Assembly: GCF_001039355.2 (NCBI RefSeq)
Contig: NW_019775440.1
Span: 292,388-356,387, forward strand
Origin: Lingula anatina
Lineage: Eukaryota > Brachiopoda > Lingulata > Lingulida > Lingulidae
Direction of reading: 5' to 3'
DNA length: 64,000 nt
Part shown: positions 24,978 to 38,200 of the stretch, in pieces
Layout of the letters: every line of letters begins with the position of its first letter
Position numbering within the stretch: position 1 is the stretch's first letter
Translations under genes and position numbers: made by a program
Notes under the pieces: model-generated
Database searches by the model: none
The model's input: only the letters and a program-made list of their open reading frames with translations
What the model was told of the DNA's origin: nothing

Positions 24978-27389
24978 TCATAACCACACATTGCCGTCTT
25001 TCTTGCCATTCTGTTGTTGTTGGAGGGGCTTCATAGGCTCTTGCAGTCCAGTATTGTCACTGCCCCTAACAATACCATACTGATTGTGATGATGACAGTT
25101 CCGCCTTCGTGATCGTCGTTTTCTGTGACATACGCACGCGATGATGATAACAAGGATTATGAGAACTGACACGGCCGCTACAATAATGTAAATGATCATT
25201 GTATTGAATACTTCACTACACATATCTGGAGATGGACGGTAATACATCACCGGTCGTCCCTTCCACTCAGGCGGAGAACTACATACATGGGCGTCCATTT
25301 TGCCTAAAGAAGCTACAGAAACACCTGTAGTTTCCATCCAGCTGCGGAGTTCAAGCAAATTGCAACTGCATGCAAAAGTATTATGAGATATGTCAAGCTC
25401 CTCTAGTGAAGATAATTCTTTGAAAGTTGCTACAGGAAATGTCCGGAAATTATTACAAGAAAGATTTAAATATTTTAGGGAATGTAAATTTTCAAGCAAA
25501 GTTTCTGATATATTTTGCATAGAGTTTTGACTAAGATCCAAGCTGGAAAGAGATGTGATATTTTTGAACAAGTTGTTGTTGAGCACTAGAATGTTATTGG
25601 CGTCAAGGTAAAGAGTCTTGAGGCTGCGGAGATAATTGAAAAGGTATGCTTGGCTGGCCGACTGGAGCATACCACCAAGGTTATTATCACTCAAAATTAA
25701 GTTTTCTAAGTTTTGGAGGTCCTTGAACACCTCCGGGTGGATATCTTGGAGTGAATTCTTGCTGAGGTCTAACACCTTCAGCCAACGCAGCCCAGCAAAT
25801 GCATCATTTGAGATGCTTCGAATGCCATTGTTTTTCAGCATCAATGCGTGGATTTCTTTGTGTGTCCAGCCATAGTTCTCCAAACGAGTAATTTTGTTGC
25901 TGGACAAATCGATGATATCTGGTGCATGAGATGTAAATGTATTTGCAGATACCTCTGTAATAATATTACTGCTGAAGTTCACACTTTTTAAATTGTTAGA
26001 CCGAGAAAAGAGATCAGCTCTGAGAGCCTGAAGCCTGTTATGACTGACATCCAATAAATTGAGCCGAGACAATAGGGGAATTGAGCCCAAGTCTGTAAGA
26101 CTATTTCCACTCAGATTGAGGGCCTCCAGGCTCTCCAAGGACGAACTTATCTCAAAGCGCTGGATGTAGTTCCGAGTGACATCCAGAGACTTTAACTCCC
26201 AAAGCTCTTCGAAAGGACCATCAGTTATCTCTCGGAGCATGTTATAGGAAAGATCCAAATCTGTCAAAGCTTGGAGCTTTTCAAAGACAGTATCATCCAG
26301 ATTGCTGATGAGATTGTGTGCCAATGACAGCTTCCTCAAATCTGATAGTCCTGTCATGTCACCAACTTCACTAATGAGATTGTAGCTGAGGTCCAGTTGA
26401 CTTAAGTGGTTCAAATAACTGAACCCCCTCAAGCCCAGGGAGCTGATATCATTATGGGATAGATCTAAATACTCCAGCCCTGTCAGCTGCAGGGTGCTGA
26501 AGATTTCTGACGGGGCAGAGATATTCATATATGACAATGTCAGTCTCTTCAGACTAGCTGCTTCCATTTGTTTGAGAGCATCCCGCAGGACTGGGGTGGG
26601 AATCCCAGTATTTCCAGACAAGTTGAAATCCACCAGGTAGTAGAGCTTCTCGAAAGTGTCAGCATGGATGTACTTAATATTACAGTTTGACAGATTCAGG
26701 TACTTGGGAATGGATTCCCACCACAGCATGGTTTGGAATACACTCCCATCCAGTCTCTCCATGCGGTTTCCAGTAAAATCCAAAATCTGGAGCCGTTTTG
26801 TGAACTGAAATGTGGGGCCAAGGGTAGGATTGGTGATCTCATTATAACTGACATTGAGCACTTTGAGTTTTGTCAAGTAGTGCATGCAGTCATTGGGTAC
26901 TGCACTGAAGGAGTTAAAACTGAGGTCCAAGTGTAAAAGAAGACGTGTCGGGTCAAATAAATCTCTCGGAAGCGATGTCAATCTGTTATGTCCCAGTTTG
27001 AGCACTTGAAGGTTATCCAGACCTTTAAAAGCATTGGGCTCCAGCTTCCTCAGCTGGCTGTTCTCTAGCTCCAGATACTTCAGCTGATTTAAGTTCTGAA
27101 ACGAGTTGTTCTGGATGACCTGGAGCTTGTTTCCTGACAGGTACAGCCGCTGCACCGAAGTTGGCAATGTCGGAATAGAGGAGAGCTGTAAATTCACACA
27201 TCTGACAACTGTGTCACGTTTTTCACACACGCAGTTTGTTGGACACGTCATCGAAGACTGAGTAACCCAGCCTACCAATATGTGAATAAAAACCCAAAGA
27301 GAAATTTTCCCGAACCGCTTTGTTGCTGTTGTTGTCGGCATTTTCCTTTGTGTGTCGCAGACTTGTCTTTGCTCATTCTGTGCATCCAA
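24978..27389 (-). CDS. Leucine-rich-repeat single-pass membrane receptor, TIR-less
   Basis: A complete intronless frame of 803 codons; an in-frame TGA lies 27 nt upstream of the first ATG. The second ATG (codon 17, AGGAAAATG with A at -3) has the better start context and lies just before a signal-peptide-like stretch (about residues 29-46), so the real start may be at 27341. Domains: LRRNT cysteines C49, C53, C55, C64; about 25 LRRs (about 78-670) with LxxLxLxxN cores; LRRCT cysteines C674, C676, C703, C724; a membrane segment at about 730-753; a basic tail of about 50 residues (HRKRRSRRR, poly-Q) ending NVWL. At least ten N-glycosylation sequons lie in the ectodomain. The ectodomain resembles Toll/TLR and chaoptin-like proteins, but no TIR, Ig or kinase domain follows. 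Role in adhesion, recognition or guidance is inference; the exact family is not recognised. Confidence 0.93.
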   Translation of the reverse strand: MDAQNEQRQVCDTQRKMPTTTATKRFGKISLWVFIHILVGWVTQSSMTCPTNCVCEKRDTVVRCVNLQLSSIPTLPTSVQRLYLSGNKLQVIQNNSFQNLNQLKYLELENSQLRKLEPNAFKGLDNLQVLKLGHNRLTSLPRDLFDPTRLLLHLDLSFNSFSAVPNDCMHYLTKLKVLNVSYNEITNPTLGPTFQFTKRLQILDFTGNRMERLDGSVFQTMLWWESIPKYLNLSNCNIKYIHADTFEKLYYLVDFNLSGNTGIPTPVLRDALKQMEAASLKRLTLSYMNISAPSEIFSTLQLTGLEYLDLSHNDISSLGLRGFSYLNHLSQLDLSYNLISEVGDMTGLSDLRKLSLAHNLISNLDDTVFEKLQALTDLDLSYNMLREITDGPFEELWELKSLDVTRNYIQRFEISSSLESLEALNLSGNSLTDLGSIPLLSRLNLLDVSHNRLQALRADLFSRSNNLKSVNFSSNIITEVSANTFTSHAPDIIDLSSNKITRLENYGWTHKEIHALMLKNNGIRSISNDAFAGLRWLKVLDLSKNSLQDIHPEVFKDLQNLENLILSDNNLGGMLQSASQAYLFNYLRSLKTLYLDANNILVLNNNLFKNITSLSSLDLSQNSMQNISETLLENLHSLKYLNLSCNNFRTFPVATFKELSSLEELDISHNTFACSCNLLELRSWMETTGVSVASLGKMDAHVCSSPPEWKGRPVMYYRPSPDMCSEVFNTMIIYIIVAAVSVLIILVIIIACVCHRKRRSRRRNCHHHNQYGIVRGSDNTGLQEPMKPLQQQQNGKKDGNVWL

Positions 27390-27559
27390 GCGCAGCGTCT
27401 ACCCTCTCCTCATAATGTGACATCAGTTCATTAAGCACAGAGTCCTTCACTATATTTCCATGGCGCAGATAGTTTGTCCTCTGGTTCAGTGATTGCCTTC
27501 TTCTTGTTGCTACTGACCCAGGGAACTGTCGTCTTTATCCCCTTGGTAAAGTGATGAAT
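27390..27559 (-). other. 5'UTR and probable 5'UTR splice acceptor of the LRR gene
   Basis: Read on the minus strand, CTTTGCTTATTATTTCCAG ends at 27560 and gives a good 3' splice site, followed by about 170 nt of untranslated sequence before the first ATG. This suggests an upstream non-coding first exon, whose position I cannot determine. Confidence 0.5.
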
Positions 27560-27560
27560 C

Positions 27561-28028
27561 TGGAAATAATAAGCAAAGTAATAGTATCAGGCATTGTGCT
27601 GCAATCATTCATGCGGCAGAATTGCCAGGAGGGAGAAACCCCATCACTTTACGATCCATCAATTCATGATTTCTAATAAATAAATTGCTTCAGTTAGATG
27701 ACTGCGCTTTGTTTCTGTTTCTCTGTGTGAGTGTTTTTTTTTTTTTTCCTTAACAGGGAAATGATACACCAGTGCTTTGTTATTAGGTTGCTGGAATAAA
27801 AACATATCATGAACAGGAATACATTATTTAAAGTTTTCTTTTTTTGATTAAATGGTTTGCATGTTAGGTTCAGTGTATTGTATAACTTAACTACTATGAT
27901 CTCCATGCTTGATGTAGTTTTATACTGACAAAAATCTTTTTTCCTTATTTATTCTTATTCTTTTTTCCCCTTATTACTACAACTGTATGTGTTTATGTGT
28001 ATTGGCATTAATTTTCATAATGTATAGA
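27561..28028. other. Upstream of LRR gene, possibly its first intron
   Basis: AT-rich with T runs near 27735 and 27840. No gene was recognised. Confidence 0.5.
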
Positions 28029-28185
28029 CAGGCCCGTAGCCAGGGGGGTTCAAAAGAACGGCTCCTTTTGTCAGGAAAAGGTCCACTTTGGGTAAAATTT
28101 GATTTAGGTACACGTAAGTTTCATTGAAATGGTCCACTTTTTCAGAAAAAGAACCCCCCTTTTGAATTTGCTGGCTACGGGCATG
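28029..28185. mobile_element. Short MITE, family C, with 5-bp target duplication
   Basis: 157 bp bounded by CAGGCCCGTAGCCAG and the complement of CATGCCCGTAGCCAG (one mismatch), flanked on both sides by ATAGA (28024-28028 and 28186-28190). The interior carries AAAAGGTCCACTTT and AAATTTGATTTAGG blocks. Degenerate relatives occur near 20690, 44520 and 62440-62800. No coding capacity. The superfamily is not determined. Confidence 0.8.
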
Positions 28186-28724
28186 ATAGATCTCTTACAT
28201 GCAAAAAGCACCTTTACCTTTGAATACACATCTAACATATAGTGCTAAATTATTTTGAAATATCTACTTACATAAATTGCCAATATAAATTGCCAAAATG
28301 CATCATCAATAGAACACAAAAACAAATGTCCAGGTATCCTTTACCAAGGCTTACACTCACTCCATCAAGTTATAAACTAAAAAATATCCCTTGAATAACA
28401 CATTCAAGTTAGCTACTTTCTACTTGTTGAAAAGCATACCAAGTCTTAAATCTCTTGTTGATTAGATACACAACACAAACACTGGTTTTACTGACTCAAG
28501 AAGTTGTAACAACTTCTTGACTGACCCAAGCATTTTTTGCCCAAGGCTACAACTTAACAATTTTCATACTGCAAATATGACATATCTAATCTTTAATAAA
28601 GGAAAATACCCTTCACAAACATATATATATTTACACCTAGTAGTACCCTTACACACCCATCATACTAATATATATATATATATATATATATTCAGTTTGG
28701 TGTATACAGCTAAGGAATACATTG

Positions 28725-28762
<38 letters not shown>

Positions 28763-29984
28763 TGACTGTAATTACCAGAAAACACCACAGGACAGCCTCT
28801 TCATGATCCAGAGGCATCTGCTTCAGTTACCAACCCCTTACATGTGTCTGCTTATTTACTCCCATTACTTCCCTTTACCTCATTTTTTGAGTTTACAAGC
28901 CAGCTGAAAAAACTTTGTTGACTTAAAACCACTCTTGCTGATCTCGCTTCCTTGCTTTGCTGGCTTCCTCTTCCTAAATCCATATAATAGGATTACAGCA
29001 TGAAGCTTAATAATATATTATTTCTACAGAATTAATCTGATTTTATCACATTAATTTCATTTCCGTATAAGGGTAAAAGCTGTAGAAAACAGTTCTCTTA
29101 GATAAAATACCTATACAGAAGAAAATGTTACCTGATGTTATGGCCCCTATTAAGTCATCTTTCAAACTAACAAATCACAAAACCTGTGAAGACAAACAAT
29201 TTCAAAGATAAAACAATACATAATAACTATAATTACCACCATTAACAGGCACTGTGTTATATAATTATAACTGGAATTTCTACTATAATAAATTGAGTCT
29301 ACACCAAACCTATATATGCAAAACAATTACATAGTTATTTTCCTTACCAAAAAAGATGAACACCTTTTCCACAGCCAGGAAAACTATATATATCAATGAT
29401 ATCATTGTGATCTATGTCAAATTTGAAGCTGAAATCGTCTGAACTTCCCACTACCATATTTCTTTACTCTTTCTCAGACTGGAGGAGCCCTCTTATATGC
29501 CAGCTGAGACAGTTGTCCTTTGAAAGAAAGAGATAGGCAGCCTTCACGTATCATCCATTTGCATTGCTATGTGGCACATCATTTGTCTGCATTATAATGT
29601 ACTTATGGAGAAATGTGGCAGTTCTGGGGTATTTTCCCCATAGGGGCAGTTAATTCATAGATATGTCCCCCCCCCCTGCCCAAACACACACCCAAAATAG
29701 TTTTTTTCACTTACAAGAAAATACCAAGTAAGTTTTTTATCCCAGACTTTTTTTCACTAAAATCTAGAAGTGATTCCAAATTGTTTCTGCGACTTTATAA
29801 AATATGAAATAAACCAAATAATTAGTTATGGAATAAAAATGTTATAGCCATGCTTCAGAAATAGGTTATTTTTATTTATTTTTTATGATATAATTAATGA
29901 CACAAATTTTATTTGGGGGGTGACTTTGAATCAGTCTGAATCAAGTTGAAATAAAATAAAAATGGATTTTGTTTTGACCAAATG

Positions 29985-30028
<44 letters not shown>

Positions 30029-30400
30029 ATAGTTTATGACTAAGCATATTGACTTTATATTAGTCATGTAAGAAACTAGCAGAAGTGGTTTATACGCATT
30101 GGAAATCCATGCATGCTTTATATGTATCTTAAAAATGTATTTTGAACATTGTTGGAGACGGACTGTTAATGTCACTCGAACAAGAAAAAATAACTAATTA
30201 TTACTGCAGAGTTTTGGGACATTTAGTAAATTTAAACTTTCAAGCTAAGATTCTTTAAAAGCACCGGGCTGGCATATAACTTCTGTGCTTTTATCTCTTT
30301 ATTCCTTTTTTTTTTTTTGTCTGTTGATTGTTATGTTTACCTGTTTTAAAAATTAAAATAATTAAAAAAGGATGATTATCTTAGTTATTTAAATAAATTA
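28186..30400. other. No gene; simple repeats
   Basis: Contains a hairpin TCAAGAAGTTG-TAA-CAACTTCTTGA (near 28497-28521), a TA repeat (about 28667-28691), a CA repeat (about 28727-28759), a C run near 29668 and a 41-base T run (29987-30027). Nothing else was recognised. Confidence 0.6.
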
Positions 30401-32245
30401 AGATTTAGAGGCAAATGTTCATCAATGAATTTTTAAAGATGTCTATTAATAATTTTATGCTTGCATGGAAGGTCCTAACAAGACTGTACTTAGCCAGTTA
30501 TATAGGTACAAGTCCCAATCAATGGTGTTTGCGAACCTTCGATACAACGAACTAATAACAGATTTTTGGAACCCTTGATCGACAAAAAGGGTAACTTATA
30601 TTTAAGTTATTAAATACATCATAATTAAGTATGTTACTATAAAACTAATGTAGAAAAAGATCTGGGGAAATGAGGTCTAATCAAAGTCAGTTTAGATCCC
30701 TAAAAAAAGCATATATCAACTAAGAAATTTTGTTTTAATAAAATACTTGTTTTAGCTCATTTAAAATAATATCAATTTCAATTGAGAATAGTTCTTAACT
30801 TAATTTTGTAAGAAAATTGAAGCAAATGTTTATTGGTGAATATTCAAAGATGTCTATAAATAATATTATGCTTAAATAAAAAGTCAGAACAGAAACAGTA
30901 TTATTCATTATAAAGATGAAAGGTACTCACAGAAAAGGTATTGTGTTTACCCTATAATTATCGTTATTTTTGAAACCCCTGACCTCAAAGGGGGTGGTTC
31001 TAAATAAACATTATGTGATTGATGTCAAATTAATTTAACATGTCCTTTTCACAGGAGATATAAACTAATTTGGGGGCATTCCCTGACCAAGGTATTTTTC
31101 ATAAGTTTTTTAAAAACTTTCTGCCGAAGGAAAAAAATCCTCCTAGCCAAGTCAATGCTTGGCCAGTAACTGCACTTGAGCTCTGATACTTTGAACCAGT
31201 TCTAATTACATAATTTACTTCTAAACAAACCATTATTGCCACTGACATTGCCATGGTTTACTGGTGTTTCAGAAAGAAATATCGACCTCAAGGTGCTTTT
31301 TACATAAAGGAGTTTTAATAAACATTTTAATGTCTGAATTGGGAAAGAAAAGTAGCTTTGCAGGATATTTTGACATTTTTTTTTATTTTGGGGCACAGTA
31401 AGCTTTTAAGGTAAGTGTTTAAAAACACTAAGCATATGATAATGGTGTTAGGCCATCTTGAACACCTATCAGACTGAGTATTAGCATAAGAAATAAAAGA
31501 AAATCTAAACTCTGAAGAAAAGACTTTTTTTACCTCTGCAAATAATATAAAAATTAATTAAGAACAATTGTTAAATTAATTTAGTAAAGAAATAGACGCA
31601 AATAGATATCACTGAATTTTCAAGCATGTCTATCAATAATTTTATGCTAGCAAGAGGAGTCCTGCCAACAAACACTATACTTATCATTATGAACTGGTGA
31701 AGCACATAGATACCTGGCTAATACTGATCAATGCATTAAGAACCTTTAATTATAGCAGGAGTTTTTGGAACCATTGATTGCAAAAAGGGGTGACATTGTA
31801 TGAGAACTATGTTATGAATTAAAATTATGGATATAACAAGGGTCAATTCATGGATCTAATTTCAGAATGCTCTTTAAGATTACCAAACTTGTTAATGTTA
31901 CTATACGCTTGAAGTGGAAAGTTATTTTGCATTTTTAAGAATGTTTCTTATCCAAAGAGTCTGTGACTGCACTTATAAATAATCAAGCTTTTTAAATTTT
32001 ATTTAAGTAATTGCTGAGCTTAAAACTGAAATTTACTCACATCTTCTGGCTTTTTGTATGTTTATATTTTATGTCCAAAGTGCCTATGAAACTGCAACCT
32101 TACTAAGCTTGAAGTGAAAAGTTATCAACTTATTCTTTTTTTTTTTAATTTTGTAAGTGTTTAATGTCCAAAGTGCTTTTTACATATGATTTTCATAAAC
32201 ATTTGATGTCCTTGAATTGAAAAGTAATAACCACAGGTCTACTGA
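30400..32245. repeat. Decayed long-period tandem duplication
   Basis: A block starting GCAAATG..., then AAGATGTCTAT.AATAAT.TTATGCT, then TTTTTGGAACC.TTGAT and a G-run AAAGGG motif, appears near 30410-30600, 30810-31010 and 31585-31790. A second block, AAGTGCTTTTTACATA then ATAAACATTT and AATTG.AAAG, appears near 31288 and 32166 with partial forms near 31905 and 32090. Copies differ by many substitutions. I see no coding potential. Confidence 0.6.
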
Positions 32246-35200
32246 GGTAACATGTAAGGAGATGGGTGTGGTGTAAATTCTATAAAACAGCTTGTTTTTC
32301 TTCTTTTTTATTTCAAAGTCCGATGATTAAAGTTGAATTGATCCTGGTATAAGAGAAGAAGTGATCTGTTTTTTCAGAAGGATTCTTCTGAAAAAAAGTA
32401 AATGACTAAAAGAGATAAGTAGCTGGCATTTAGAAAACTAATCCAAAATACCTGTTGGAAAAGTATCGGGTTTGTCGAAAAAATAAATAGGGAAGAAATA
32501 GGCACGTCAAGCTCCATTTGTGAGATATAAAGTGAAGCTTTCAATCTGCTGGTTCTAAAACTAGCTTTCAATCAAGGTTCTTCGAAAAGTAAAAACAAAC
32601 CTGATAAAAAGTGCACATTATTTTAATCTAAACACTGGTCAATTTTGTTTCTTCTGGTTATGTAGTCAGTAAGTATGGTACACTGTTCTTTCATGTTATT
32701 CTACCATGTTCACTTCACATTTTTTTTTAAATTTTTTCTGATTAACAGGAATAAATAAAAAAAAGAATAAATAACAGGAAGGTATACTGCTTTATGTCTT
32801 ATAACTGTTTGAAAAGTTGAGTTTTTCAAGCCTTCTGTGAGTTTTGGTAGAAATAAACATTTTAGAGCTTTATTTTTAAAGAAAATAATGTAAAAAATAT
32901 TAGTGCCTCTTTTATCATTCTTCAATTGTTTAAATATATATTGCCATTGTGATTAAAAATGTTTGTTTTTTTAATAAATCTCATGAAAAACATTTCAATT
33001 TTTTTCACACAAAAAAGGCTCTTGAACTGGGCTGAACTGTGAATTTAAAGGAAACCACAACAAGTCTTCACTTCTCCAGACCACATAGACACAGGAAGCA
33101 GTCTCAAGTCTCCACAGCCATTTTCTCCGATTTCATCCAAATATTTACCAGACTTCTCAAGCACTCTTACATGTTGGGTCGTAATTTTAGCAGCAATTAC
33201 TACCCTTCAGTTTATCTCGCCCTTCATCTACCTCCAAATGTGCCCAGAAATTAGCTCGAGATTGTTTTAGTGTGTTATCAGACCCTTATATCTTGTGTGT
33301 TATTCTTAGCTTTCACCTTATCGCAGTGGTATGGCATAGCAAGATGGCGGCCTCTCACTAGATGGCAGAATACTGTCTCAGAGCATGCCATGAGTGGGAT
33401 TCTTTTCCGATAAAAAGAATCTAATATGGTCCACCTGCTTCTAGTTTGTTTGAGCAAATTACTTGCCGTTTCATTTTTCCTCAGATATAGTCACTGTATC
33501 CCCAATTTTTTGCCACTGAGTATCTAACCCCTAGCATCAAATTGCTAACGTGAAGTGTTTTGTGTACACAGGCGTTAGTTTTAGGTGTAGGAAAAAAGCA
33601 TTTTCTACACCATCTGATAGTGTAGGTATTTTAGCAGGCCCGACCTAGGATTTCAAATGTGTTTTTCCATGTTTTTATTTTCACACAGTTTTTTGAAAGA
33701 AGTCCTCTTTTGAAATCAGAGTCAAGATGCACTTAAAAAACTTCAAAAACATCAGAATTATCAATTATGGCACTAAATTATGTTCTCAACCCTTTCGCAT
33801 GTGGTTCCTCTTTCCTACAATTCATAACAGAAATATACACCATAAATTTCACCATAAATTTTTTTAAAAAAAGAGAAAAAAAAAGAAACACCATGAATCT
33901 TTTACCTGTCAGCCCATGTCTGCTGGCAAACAATACGTCTGTATGTTAACATAACCAAAGAGAGTTGGCTGATGCCATGATATCTAACCCCGTACAAATA
34001 AACCTTTCATGGCTGCACCCTATAACTCTTTACACTAGTGTATTTAAGTACTTGGAAGTTGCTCTTCTGTTTTAGAGGAAAACCTTTCACTTGGTAATCA
34101 CTGCACATATATCGCACCGTCCCCGAGGCAATAGTAAATTACCTCTCAACAATTTACTCCTCCATGTGTCTCGAATGTTGAGGCTAAATAACTCCTATCT
34201 AAATTTACTTTTTTGGCCAGTTTTTTTTTTTTTTTTTTTTTTTCAAATTTCACATTTAGAGTTGCAGCCTAACTTTTTGGTAAAACTTCCAGTTTTCCGT
34301 CCCTTTATTTCATATTATTTCATCTTCATTGTGATTAAGTTTTCATCCATGACAGTCAAAAGTGCCTATCAGCAGTTATGACATATTTCAATATTGGTTT
34401 TAACACACCTGGTGAAAATTAACAGATTGCTTACTAAAGCAGAAAGCAATAGGTGGGAAAATGATGAATATTTATGTTTGATAACTTCAAAACTTTGAAG
34501 TACTTTCATGAACATGATGATCACACCTTTAGGTTATCATTTGTGAAGTGCAGAGACTGTCTATTGTTACGGAAAAAAATCAATTATTCGATGGTGAAAT
34601 GACAAAAAATATCATAAAATTTTTACCATTCAGCTGGCAAAAATAGCTGGAAGTAGAATCTGATGTGACAGTTTTCATGTAATTTTTTAACCACTAACAA
34701 AGAAGTAATTCACATGCACATTTAAAAACCGAGATGTTTTTATTGAACCAATATATCCATCTTCTGCAACAGTTGGCTTTACATTGTTATAAAAAAACAT
34801 AAGATAACTTTAAAGTCTGTTGTGATCTCCTTATTCTATTAGTTGTCAGATGCTGGAGAAAAACATTTACTTTCCAGATTATTTTGCCTTTAGTTTTCTG
34901 ATGTTGATTGCGTAACTTCAAACAGAAAACCACTAAATCACTTCACTATAGCTGTAGAAAAAGCTCAGTATTTCTGAGAAACACTCGATAATGGAAAAAA
35001 AATGGATACTGACAACATGAACACAGAACCTAGCTTGTCTTGCTGGAGAGTTGAATTTACCAAGTTAACCCTTTCATTCAAAACCCAGTTCATAAAATGG
35101 AAATTTGTGTGAAAAAACATTAAAAAACAACATAAAGGGATACCCCCCCTTTGTCCTTCACCATGGACAGCTACTCAAAACACTTAATTGTAATCTATCT

Positions 35201-38200
35201 TTTCAATTAAAAAAGTTTCATCAACCTTAACTGAATATTTTAGTCTTTGCTGCCATGTCAACAAGCATCATCTTTTGGGTCTTTCTGTGTACTATATACT
35301 GTTTGGTCAGATAGTAGTTATTTATATAGCAAATGAGCTTAAACATGTTATATGCATGCTTTAATAACAAATAAACTTCAGTGCAGTATCAGCGAGAGAA
35401 TACTACAGTCAAGCATCATTTTGGCACAGTAATATTTTCACCTGTAGCTTGCAAGTAAAACACACAAGTCCACTGTGGCCACAGGCAAACTGTGTTATAC
35501 TTGACTGTTTCATCAATTTACTTTTGTACCCTTATCTTCGTTTGCTTGTTTATTCATTAATTTATTAACTATTTAATGATTTTTCCTATGTATATGCACA
35601 GAATTAATATCCATATAGTACACTCAATACACTATGGATGTACTTTTAATCTAATGTTCAAAAAATATTTCCAAATGATCACATATATACCACTAACTGA
35701 CATAAGTGATAAATTGTATCCATGTTGGTTTATTTGTCAAAGTGCATTAGCCACATAATTTAAGTCCCTGGGGATGGCGGCTCTTTACACTGAATAAGAC
35801 TTGAGTTAGACAAAGCACTGCCTTTTAACCTCCCATCCTTGTAGAATGTAGCATGTCAGTATTGCTTTGCTTAAAGAGACCATTACAGAAGACCAATCTC
35901 CCCATAGCCTCTCTCATATTCCTTAATTCACCAAAGCTGCAATCTGTGGCTATGTATGGCAGCTATGAAGGCCTAATTAACTTCAAGCACAAAACTCAGA
36001 GAGTATGATGAATGATAAAGAGCACTCTAGATGACTATTGTACATGGAGGTGACTGTTGGAAAGCCATTACGTAAACCACTCCACAAAAAGTCCCCCATT
36101 ATTCTCTCGGATTAACACTCTTCCATAGCATAAACTGTATCAGTTATAACCATTACTGTTGAACGGTCGATGGCGTGAGGGTCCTCAAGTTAAGCTAGGA
36201 ATAGCGGGATGGCGAGGTCTGAAGAGGACCTTCCACTGGAATAATGCATTAGATTAGAGTGTCATAAGTGGACAATACTCTGATACTATAGTGAGTATAG
36301 AGCTAGCTATAGAGACAGTATGTTGACAGTGCGATGCAGGTGTTTTTTTCTAGTTATCAAATCTGATTTTAATGAACTGACATGATAATTTGCAACATAT
36401 TTATTTTGATTTGGGAGATTAATTTTTTCAGTATGATTACAATCTTTCTTTTTTTATTCTTATTTTATTTTATACCATATCATGATGTCTTGTTCAAAAC
36501 CTCTGATTTTATACATGTAATTTGTTTATTTATTTTATTTTTCCAAGGAAATTCAGAAAACATAAATATATTTTGATAGTGATTTGACTTAAAGGGGGAT
36601 ATTTTGTAAATATTTAACTTTAAATTGTTTGTACAATCACAAGATATGATGCAGAATAATCAATCTTCTATATTTAGCAAGCATTTCTATTCCACATTTT
36701 TCTTTGAAATTTCCGACAGACAGTCCTTGATTAAAACAAGTGATCTCCAATACTGAGTAGAGTATTATAAGAATATTAAATGAGCTTGACATTGTACTTC
36801 GTCATCAACAGAAGTATATTTTTAGTTGATATATTTGAATATTCCATGGCTTACTACCAGGTATGCAAAGGCAAAATTTCCACAGTGACTTAGTTAATAC
36901 TATGGGTCAGATTTTCTTACAAGATCTTTTTTTCTGGAAATTCCTGATTTTAAAGTTGTTGTATTAATCTATAGATACCTGCTTTTCTCAGGTCCTCACA
37001 TCATTAGTATAAGGCCATTTTTACCAATATCTACTAAATACAGGCTAATTTTAAAATACTGATTTGAAATTAGGTAGTAATCATAAATTTGATAAAAAAA
37101 GTGTCCTTACAAATTAAATCCTGTAACAGCATGTTTCATGACTCAGTTCAAAACCTCAGAAATAATCTGATAAATAATGATAATTTGTTCCTTATTGAGT
37201 GCTCTCAGTTATATATAAAGATATAATAAAAACAGATCACAACCTATCCCTCTGTCTGCTTCCTTCCATCACAATATGAATCATACCCACCTTCTAAAAC
37301 GGCAAATGCCAAATTCAAAACGGGGCACTCTCAACCTCAGACATCATAAACCATCCTCACTGTTTCCCGCCTTCATTCTGAATTAGAACTTCTCTCTCCC
37401 CCCCTGGACAGACTCATATGCTCCGTTACACAGCAAACATCTCGTATGTTGCGTACCAGTCTACATGTATTTACACATATTTACCAGCCTTTTCCCGTAA
37501 TCCTTGACTCGGGACACTAAAACAAACTCACTTGTCAGAGCTAGAACCCCGAACTGTTTACTCACCATTGAAAGAGAAGACCAGGTAAATTTGCAAGAAA
37601 TGTGCCATGCTGACTGTTGGGTTTGGAAATTTCCGATCTCAAGCGTGCATATTGTGCTATGGTTGGAATTGTGTGGGGATGATACTGTTGAGTTCTAAGG
37701 TTTGTTACGGTGGTGCAGAAACTGCAAACAAGAACTAAATTCAAGTATTTATTTCTGGGTTTAATAAAGCTAAATCCCTGATTGTGCTAGCTAAATACGA
37801 TGTATGCACAAAGTAGACCCATTCTTCCATCACTTAAGAATGCACATTTTTATAAAAAATGATGATAACAAGATGATATATTTTCTACTCAAAATCTTAG
37901 TTTTTGCAACAGTGCAACCTTAACACTACAGGTACAGGTCACCATTGTGTAGTTCAATACATACAAGGCAAACAAAGTATTTTGCCAAGTAATTCCTCCA
38001 ACAACACAAACTTCACTCTAAACTCCTCAAAATATATTTGAACATAATGTGCACATATTTTTTTCAATTACTGTATCAGTATCCCCACTCCATAGCCTTA
38101 AGCTTAAAACTAAACTCCTCATACGGTAATTACACCCTGAATTCGCACACAACTGATTTATTGTTTGCAAAACACAATGCTTTGTAGGAAATGCCTAAAA

